The notes under the pieces: model-generated
What the model was told of the DNA's origin: nothing
Databases searched by the model: none
What the model saw: the letters and a program-made list of their open reading frames with translations, nothing else
Program-made: the position numbers and the translations under genes
Shown here: positions 58,798 through 64,000 of the stretch, in pieces
Layout of the letters: each line of letters begins with the position of its first letter
Numbering within the stretch: the first letter of the stretch is position 1
Source: an uncultured Kiritimatiellota bacterium
Lineage (GTDB): Bacteria > Verrucomicrobiota > Kiritimatiellia > RFP12 > DVOR01
DNA length: 64,000 nucleotides
Reading direction: 5' to 3'
NCBI GenBank assembly: GCA_944389585.1
Contig: CALXMW010000007.1
Span: 45,292 to 109,291, forward strand

Positions 58798-58873
58798 CCC
58801 GCCCGCCTGCGCACGGCAGGAAGCAGCGCCCGGGAAAAGCCTCCCGTGCGCCGCCGCCCCGCCCCGACTCGGG

Positions 58874-58879
58874 TAAAAT
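58874..58879 (+). promoter_or_regulatory. -10 box of the fucosidase gene (leaderless)
   Basis: TAAAAT, eight bases before the ATG, in a GC-rich gap. The transcript start would be one or two bases from the ATG. Confidence 0.5.
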
Positions 58880-58887
58880 AGGGCGCC

Positions 58888-60366
58888 ATGAAAACACGCC
58901 TCCTGCCCCTTTCCCTCCTCGCCCTCCTCCTGGCCGCCCTCGGCCCCGCCGCGCCCTGCCCCGCGCAGACCCGCGTGGCCGACCTCTCCGCCGCCGAGCT
59001 CGCCAAGCTCGCCGCCATCGCCCAAGTGCGCCCCGCCCCGCGCCAGCTGGCCTGGCAGCGCCTGGAGCTCACCGCCTTCATCCACTTTGGCGTCAACACC
59101 TTCACCAACCGCGAATGGGGGAACGGCAAGGAAGACCCCCAAATCTTCAACCCCACCGCCCTCGACTGCCGCCAATGGGCGCGCACCCTGAAAGACGCCG
59201 GCTTCAAGCTCGCCATCCTCACGGCCAAGCACCACGACGGCTTCTGCCTCTGGCCCAGCAAGCTTACCGGCCACACCGTCGCCGCCTCCCCCTGGAAAGA
59301 CGGCAAGGGCGACCTCTGCCGCGAGTTCGCCGACGCCTGCCGCGCCGAAGGCCTCAAAGTGGGCTTCTACCTCTCCCCCTGGGACCGCCACGAGCCCACC
59401 TACGGCACCGAGGCCTACAACGACTTCTTCGTCGGCCAGCTCGACGAACTCTTCGAGAACTACGGCCCCATCGACGAAATCTGGTTCGACGGCGCCTGCG
59501 GCGAAGGCCCCAACGGCAAACGCCAGCGCTACGACTGGGCCCGCTACTACGCCGCCATCCGCGAACACAACCCCGACTGCGTCATCGCCGTCTCCGGCCC
59601 CGACGTGCGCTGGGTGGGCAACGAATCGGGCCTCGCCCGCGAAAGCGAATGGTCCGTCATCCCCGCCGAGGCCGTCAGCAACGAAGCCGTTCGCGACGGC
59701 TTCGCCCCCTTCCACTTCGACGGCCAAGACATCGCCCAGCAGGCCCGCCGCGCCCTCGCCCAAGAAAAACTCTCCGCCAACTCCCCCAGCCTCGGCGCCC
59801 TCGACGAAGCCCTCGCCTCGCGCCAATGCGTCTGGTACCCCGCCGAATGCGACGTCTCCATCCGCCCCGGCTGGTTCTGGCACCCCGAGCAAGACACACA
59901 GGTCAAGACCCTCGACAAACTCCTCTCCATCTACGACCGCTCCGTCGGCCGCAACGCCGTCCTCCTCCTCAACGTCCCTCCCACCACCCAAGGCCTCCTC
60001 CACGAGACCGACGTCGCCCGCCTCAAAGCCTTCGGCGAGGCCCTCCGCAAAACCTTCGGCACCAACCTCCTGGGCCCCGTCAAACCCGGCCAGACCGAGG
60101 TCACCCTCCCCGCCCCCATCCTCGCCGACACCCTCGTGGCGCAGGAAGACATCGCCCACGGCCAGCTCGTCGAACGCTTCCGCTTCGAGGCCAAACGCCC
60201 CGGCTCCGACGCCTGGGAACCCCTCGCCGCCGCCACCACCATCGGCCACAAACGCATCCTCCGCCTCAACGCCCCCGTCGAGATCGCCGCCCTCCGCCTC
60301 GTCGTCGAGGAAAGCCGCGCTGAGCCGCGCATCCTCTCCATCGGCGCCCACCGCTCCGCCCGCTGA
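58888..60366 (+). CDS. Secreted alpha-L-fucosidase (GH29)
   Basis: A 492-residue GH29 fucosidase that removes alpha-L-fucose from glycans. The signal peptide (about residues 1-26) is followed by the barrel domain. Motifs are FIHFGVNTFTNREWGNGKEDP, LTAKHHDGFCLWPSK, GFYLSPWDRHEPTYGT and EIWFDGACG, with D201 the likely nucleophile. A C-terminal beta domain of about 110 residues follows. The sequence resembles the GH29-B type active on alpha-1,3/1,4-fucose, though specificity is not certain. Codon usage is extremely C-ending and changes abruptly at lgt. It is monocistronic. Confidence 0.92.
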   Translation: MKTRLLPLSLLALLLAALGPAAPCPAQTRVADLSAAELAKLAAIAQVRPAPRQLAWQRLELTAFIHFGVNTFTNREWGNGKEDPQIFNPTALDCRQWARTLKDAGFKLAILTAKHHDGFCLWPSKLTGHTVAASPWKDGKGDLCREFADACRAEGLKVGFYLSPWDRHEPTYGTEAYNDFFVGQLDELFENYGPIDEIWFDGACGEGPNGKRQRYDWARYYAAIREHNPDCVIAVSGPDVRWVGNESGLARESEWSVIPAEAVSNEAVRDGFAPFHFDGQDIAQQARRALAQEKLSANSPSLGALDEALASRQCVWYPAECDVSIRPGWFWHPEQDTQVKTLDKLLSIYDRSVGRNAVLLLNVPPTTQGLLHETDVARLKAFGEALRKTFGTNLLGPVKPGQTEVTLPAPILADTLVAQEDIAHGQLVERFRFEAKRPGSDAWEPLAAATTIGHKRILRLNAPVEIAALRLVVEESRAEPRILSIGAHRSAR

Positions 60367-60385
60367 CCCGCCCCGCGGGCGGTTT

Positions 60386-60394
60386 TGGTATACT
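60386..60394 (+). promoter_or_regulatory. Extended -10 promoter of the lgt operon (leaderless)
   Basis: TGG-TATACT ends seven bases before the lgt ATG, so transcription should begin at the start codon. Confidence 0.65.
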
Positions 60395-60401
60395 GGCGGG
60401 T

Positions 60402-61253
60402 ATGCATTCGGAGTTGTTCGCCGTCGGCGGTTTTCAGTTGCACGTCTATGGGCTGATGTTGGCCATCGGCTTCGTGGCGTGTTATTTCCTGGCGCGGCGC
60501 CTGGCGCGGCTGACGGGGCGCGACCCGGGGGAGGTGGACACGCTTGTCATGGTGGCGGCGGTCTGCGGCATCCTTGGGGCGCGGTTGGTCTACGTGCTGC
60601 AGTTTTGGCATGAGCCGCAGGGGCAGACGGGGCTTTCGTTCGCGGAGGCGCCGATGCAGGTCTTCCAGCTGTGGAAGGGGGGGCTGGTCTATTACGGCGG
60701 GTTCGTCGCGGCGGCGTTGGGGTTGTTCGTCTATGGGCTGATGCGGCGGGGGCGCGAGCCGGTGCGGGCGTTGCTGGATTATTGCGTGGTCTTCGTGCCG
60801 TTGGGGCAGGCCTTTGGGCGGGTGGGGTGCTTTTTCCATGGGTGTTGCTTCGGCGGGCGGACGGGGTCGGCGCTGGGGGTGTGCTTCCCGCAGGGGTCGC
60901 CGGCGTGGCAGCGGCAGGTGGGCGAGGGGGTGCTTTCGCCTTACGCCGCGCACGCGCTGCCGGTGTGGCCGACGCAGCTGTTCGAGGCGGCCGGGTGCGC
61001 GGCGCTGTTCGTGGCGCTGTGGTGGCTGTTCCGTCTGCGGCGCGACCGCCTGGGGCTGTGTTGCGGGGTCTACGCGCTGGCCTACGGGGCGCTCCGTTTC
61101 GTGGGCGAGTGTTTGCGCGACGACCCGCGCGGGGAGCCTTTTTTGGGGCTGACCTTCAGCCAGAACGTGTCCGTCGCCCTCATCCTGTTGGGGCTCGGCT
61201 TTTTGCTCACCGCGGTTTGGGAGAGACGTCATGGAACAGCAGGCGGTCGATGA
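60402..61253 (+). CDS. lgt: Prolipoprotein diacylglyceryl transferase
   Basis: Lgt adds a diacylglyceryl group to the lipobox cysteine of prolipoproteins in the inner membrane. The 283-residue polytopic protein has HVYGLMLAIGFVACYFLA, GGLVYYGGFVAAALG and the signature GQAFGRVGCFFHGCCFGGRTG, followed by PVWPTQLFEA and YGALRFVGECLRDDPRG. This enzyme would serve the four lipoproteins at 48.6-51.6 kb. Its 3' end overlaps the LUD gene by 23 bases. Codon usage is G-ending, unlike the fucosidase gene before it. Confidence 0.95.
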   Translation: MHSELFAVGGFQLHVYGLMLAIGFVACYFLARRLARLTGRDPGEVDTLVMVAAVCGILGARLVYVLQFWHEPQGQTGLSFAEAPMQVFQLWKGGLVYYGGFVAAALGLFVYGLMRRGREPVRALLDYCVVFVPLGQAFGRVGCFFHGCCFGGRTGSALGVCFPQGSPAWQRQVGEGVLSPYAAHALPVWPTQLFEAAGCAALFVALWWLFRLRRDRLGLCCGVYALAYGALRFVGECLRDDPRGEPFLGLTFSQNVSVALILLGLGFLLTAVWERRHGTAGGR

Positions 61254-61896
61254 GATGTTGGCCTGGCAGCGCGCCAAGCGTTTGGAGAAGGTGGCCGGGC
61301 GGCTGCGCGCCCGCGGCTTCGAGGCCGAGGTGTGCGCCACCCGCGCCGAGGCGCGCGCCCGCGTGCTGGCGTTGGCGGAGGGGGCCCGGAGCGTCGGCTT
61401 TGGCGGGTCGCTCTCCGTGGCGTGCCTGAACCTGACGCGCGAGCTGCGCGAGGCGGGCAAGGAGATCCTCAACCACGGCTTCCCGACCCTTTCGCCCGAG
61501 GAGAAGCTGGAAATCATGCGCCGCCAGCAGACGTGCGACCTTTTCCTTTCCTCGGCCAACGCGCTCACCGCCGACGGCGTCATCGTGAACGTGGACGGCA
61601 ACGGCAACCGCGTGGCCGCCACGCTCTTCGGCCCCCGGCGCGTCCTCTTCGTCATCGGGCGCAACAAGCTCGTCGACGGCGGCGTCCACGCCGCGCTCGA
61701 GCGCGTCCGCGCCGTGGCCGGCCCGGTGAACGCGCACCGCCTGGGCCGGAAGACGCCCTGCGCCGAGACGGGCCTCTGCGCGGATTGCGCGGGCGCCTGC
61801 CCCGAGAGCATCTGCCGCGCCGCCGTCATCCTGCGCCAGCGGCCCAGCTGCACGCCCACCACGGTGTTGCTCGTGGACGAGGATCTGGGCCTGTGA
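61231..61896 (+). CDS. LUD domain protein with cysteine-rich C-terminus
   Basis: A 221-residue LUD-domain (DUF162, LutC-like) protein. LutC takes part in lactate utilisation in Bacillus. Here the domain shows SVGFGGSLSVACLNL, TLSPEEKLEIMRRQQTCDLFLSSANALTADGVIVNVDGNGNRVAATLFGPRRVLFVIGRNKLVDG. The C-terminal 50 residues contain six cysteines (C177, C183, C186, C190, C195, C207) that could bind an iron-sulfur cluster or zinc. There is no lutA/lutB neighbour, so the lactate role is not supported by context. It overlaps lgt and rimO. Confidence 0.83.
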   Translation: MEQQAVDEMLAWQRAKRLEKVAGRLRARGFEAEVCATRAEARARVLALAEGARSVGFGGSLSVACLNLTRELREAGKEILNHGFPTLSPEEKLEIMRRQQTCDLFLSSANALTADGVIVNVDGNGNRVAATLFGPRRVLFVIGRNKLVDGGVHAALERVRAVAGPVNAHRLGRKTPCAETGLCADCAGACPESICRAAVILRQRPSCTPTTVLLVDEDLGL

Positions 61897-63233
61897 GCAG
61901 CGTCGGAATCGTCTCGCTGGGCTGTTCCAAGAACCTCGCCGACAGCGAGGTCATGGCCGGGCTTCTGCTCAGGGCCGGGCACACCCTTGCACCTTCGCCC
62001 GACCGCGCCGACGTCATCCTGGTGAACACCTGCGCCTTCATCGAGCCGGCGCGCGCCGAGGCCGCCGAGAACATCCTGGCCGCCTGCGCCCACAAGGCCG
62101 CCGGGCGCTGCCGCGCCGTCGTCGTGGCCGGGTGCATGCCCCAGCGTTACCGCGCGCGCCTGGCCGAGGCCTTCCCCGAGGTGGACGCCTTCCTGGGCGT
62201 GGATGAGCTCGACCGCCTGCCCGAGGTGCTCAAGGCGCTGGCCCGCCGGCGGCGCGGGTCCTTGCCGGTGACCGTCGCGCTGGGGCTGCCCGTGCGCACC
62301 TTCGACAAGCCCCTCCCCGCGCTCCGTCTCACCGGCCCCGTCTTCGCCTACATGAAGATTGCCGAGGGGTGTAACCACGCCTGCGCCTTTTGCGCCATCC
62401 CGCTCTTCCGCGGCCGCCTGCGCAGCCGCCCTAGGGAGGCGCTTCTGGCCGAGGCCCGCGCCCTCATCGACACCGGCTGCCGCGAGATCAACCTTGTGGC
62501 GCAGGACGTCACCGCCTACGGCAAGGATCGCCGCGACGGCTCCTCCCTGGCCGGGCTCCTGCGCGGGCTTGACGCGCTGGAGGGCGACTTCTGGCTGCGC
62601 TGGCTGTACGGCTTCCACAACCACGTGACGGACGAGCTGCTCGGGGCCATGGCCGGCGCCAGGCACATCGTGCCCTATTTCGACCTCCCCATCCAGCATT
62701 GCGTCCCGGACGTGCTCCGCGCCATGCGCCGCGCCGACACCATCAAGGCCATCGAGAGCTTCCCCGCGCGCCTCCGCGCCGCCCTCCCCGGCGCCACGCT
62801 CCGCACCACCTGCATGGTCGGCTTCCCCGGCGAGACGGAAGACCACTTCAAGGCCCTGCTCGACTACGTGGAGGCCGTCCGCTTCGACCATCTGGGCGCC
62901 TTCGTCTTCTCCCCCGAGGAAGGCACCGCCGCCGCAGACCTTCCCGGCCTGCCGCCTCCCGAGGTGGCCCGGCGCCGCCATCGCGAGCTGATGGAGGCGC
63001 AGCGGCGCATCGCCCGCGAGCGCAACCGCGGCCGCGTCGGCACCCGCGCCCGCGCCCTGATCGTGGACTACCGCGGCGAGGACGGCGCCGTCGCGCGCCT
63101 CCCCCACCAGGCCCCGGAGGTCGACGGCCTCACCCGCCTCGCCCACGTGCCGGAGACCGTCAGGCCCGGCGACTTCGTGGACGTGCGCGTCACCGGCGTG
63201 CGCGGCTACGACCTCACCGCCACGCTCGCATGA
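61893..63233 (+). CDS. rimO: Ribosomal protein S12 methylthiotransferase RimO
   Basis: RimO is a radical SAM enzyme that methylthiolates Asp88 of ribosomal protein S12. The 446-residue protein has the UPF0004 domain with cysteines C11, C47 and C81 for the auxiliary cluster, the radical SAM motif C160-x3-C164-x2-C167 in EGCNHACAFCAIP, and a C-terminal TRAM domain. MiaB is the nearest alternative; SLGCSKNLADSEV and the FSPEEGTAA region favour RimO. It starts with GTG overlapping the LUD stop (GTGA). Confidence 0.93.
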   Translation: MSSVGIVSLGCSKNLADSEVMAGLLLRAGHTLAPSPDRADVILVNTCAFIEPARAEAAENILAACAHKAAGRCRAVVVAGCMPQRYRARLAEAFPEVDAFLGVDELDRLPEVLKALARRRRGSLPVTVALGLPVRTFDKPLPALRLTGPVFAYMKIAEGCNHACAFCAIPLFRGRLRSRPREALLAEARALIDTGCREINLVAQDVTAYGKDRRDGSSLAGLLRGLDALEGDFWLRWLYGFHNHVTDELLGAMAGARHIVPYFDLPIQHCVPDVLRAMRRADTIKAIESFPARLRAALPGATLRTTCMVGFPGETEDHFKALLDYVEAVRFDHLGAFVFSPEEGTAAADLPGLPPPEVARRRHRELMEAQRRIARERNRGRVGTRARALIVDYRGEDGAVARLPHQAPEVDGLTRLAHVPETVRPGDFVDVRVTGVRGYDLTATLA

Positions 63234-63883
63234 GCCCCGACCTCCAGCCCGAGCGGGAGTTCTGGGCCGCGCACCCCGGCGCGGCCCTCGCGGGCGTGGA
63301 CGAGGCCGGGCGCGGGTGCCTTGCGGGCCCCGTCGTCGCCGCCGCCGTCCAGTTCGCCGAGGCTGACGCCGAGGCCCTTCTGCGCGGCCCGCTGGCCGGG
63401 GCCAACGATTCCAAGCAGCTTTCCCCCGCCCGCCGCGAGGCGCTCTTCGAGGCCATCGTCCGCGAGCCGCGCGTCCGCTGGGCCGTGGGGCAGGCGTCGG
63501 TCGGGGAAATCGACGCGCTCAACATCCTGCGCGCCACCCATCTGGCCATGCGCCGCGCCCTCGAGGGGCTTTCCGCGCGCCCCGACCACGCGCTGGTGGA
63601 TGGCCTGCCCGTCAGGGGCCTGCCCGTCCCCCACACTGCGCTGGTGAAGGGCGACGCGCGGAGCCTGCTCATTGCCTGCGCCTCCATCCTTGCCAAGGTC
63701 ACGCGCGACCGTCTGTGCGCCGCGCTCGACGCGCGCTTCCCCGGCTATGGGTTCGCCAGGCACAAAGGGTATGGCACGCGGGCCCACCTTGAGGCCCTCC
63801 GCCGCCTTGGCCCCTGTCCGGCCCATCGCCGTACCTTCGCGCCGGTCCTTGCCGTGCAGGAGGAGCTGCCCCTCCCTTTTTGA
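63230..63883 (+). CDS. rnhB: Ribonuclease HII
   Basis: RNase HII removes ribonucleotides from DNA-RNA hybrids. The 217-residue protein has the family motifs GVDEAGRGCLAGPVVAAAV (D24, E25), NDSKQLSPARREALFEAI, ALVDGLPVRG and KGDARSLLIACASILAKVTRD. It overlaps rimO by four bases and is the last gene of the lgt operon seen here. Confidence 0.95.
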   Translation: MSPDLQPEREFWAAHPGAALAGVDEAGRGCLAGPVVAAAVQFAEADAEALLRGPLAGANDSKQLSPARREALFEAIVREPRVRWAVGQASVGEIDALNILRATHLAMRRALEGLSARPDHALVDGLPVRGLPVPHTALVKGDARSLLIACASILAKVTRDRLCAALDARFPGYGFARHKGYGTRAHLEALRRLGPCPAHRRTFAPVLAVQEELPLPF

Positions 63884-63909
63884 CGAGAATCTCTTTCGCG
63901 TTGTTTAAT
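63880..63909 (+). promoter_or_regulatory. Promoter at window end
   Basis: TTGACG, 18 bases, TTTAAT, closely like the mraZ promoter. Transcription would start near 63916. The following 85 bases lack an open frame and look structured. Confidence 0.55.
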
Positions 63910-63915
63910 CAGATT

Positions 63916-64000
63916 TGTCGCAACGGGGCGATTTGCAAGCCAAATGCGCCAGGGACTTAGGATAGAGCTGAAACGGCTTCATAGGCTGTGAGTCCTTTCA
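63916..64000 (+). other. Start of a possible structured RNA or leader, cut by window
   Basis: After the promoter come TCGC/GCGA and GCGATTTG/CAAATGCGC hairpins, then GGACTTAGGA, and a GGACT/AGTCC stem. The two-hairpin plus GACTTAGGA order resembles leader copies A and B, but without the 3' half this cannot be confirmed. Confidence 0.3.

Overview
The window is about 64 kb of very GC-rich bacterial DNA carrying some 53 protein genes, one tRNA, and unusually readable promoters and terminators. Three small secreted proteins end in the same PEP-CTERM tail (PEPTALALLALGxAGVALRRR). They sit beside a giant BspA-type leucine-rich-repeat protein, a twin-arginine sulfatase, a sialidase and an alpha-L-fucosidase. 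Together these suggest a host- or mucin-associated member of the PVC group, most likely Kiritimatiellota or a close relative. The taxonomic call is inference from gene style, not from a marker tree.

Layout: 0-3 kb holds a cut MATE exporter, an ArsB-like transporter and, convergent, hydE plus a D-aminoacylase. 4.7-8.2 kb holds PEP-CTERM protein A behind a long structured leader, and a LamG-domain protein. 8.2-16 kb is a minus-strand housekeeping run: valS, tyrA, rsmE, a BamE-like lipoprotein, a PBP5-type carboxypeptidase, ychF and a site-2 protease. 16-24 kb has a second PEP-CTERM protein, a GT2 glycosyltransferase, a repeat-filled intergenic block, gapA, a coiled-coil membrane protein, panC and metG. 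24-33 kb has a Gfo/Idh/MocA oxidoreductase, a candidate structured RNA, efp, a TPR protein, the 1606-residue LRR protein and PEP-CTERM protein B with its leader. 33-45 kb has an EamA transporter, two SNF2-type ATPases, tRNA-Lys and the operon cysS-tmk-fhs-panB-SNF2. 45-54 kb has a CBM9-like protein, sulfatase, trxB, a COG3014/YcfL/LpoB/LpoB lipoprotein cluster, a CPBP protease, an exonuclease and a sialidase. 54-64 kb has the start of a division cluster (mraZ, rsmH, ftsL-like, ftsI), a VTT protein, fucosidase, lgt, a LUD protein, rimO and rnhB.

The most interesting signal is non-coding. The leaders of PEP-CTERM genes A (minus strand) and B (plus strand), 27 kb apart, share an ordered architecture. 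It comprises two 5' hairpins, a nested long-range stem with an invariant CTTAGGAA/TTCCTAAG core, a near-palindromic hairpin, and a CCCCTTT/AAAGGGG pairing that would make a pseudoknot. Several stems differ by compensatory changes. A third element (25415-25606) shares the first hairpin with B, again with compensatory changes. This looks like an undescribed structured RNA class, possibly a cis-regulator.

A second theme is promoter style. A -10 hexamer preceded by TGTGC, TGTGG or TGG recurs, and in several genes it lies only 6-9 bases from the ATG, predicting leaderless or nearly leaderless mRNAs. Gene overlaps of the ATGA/GTGA type are common, so translational coupling is likely widespread.
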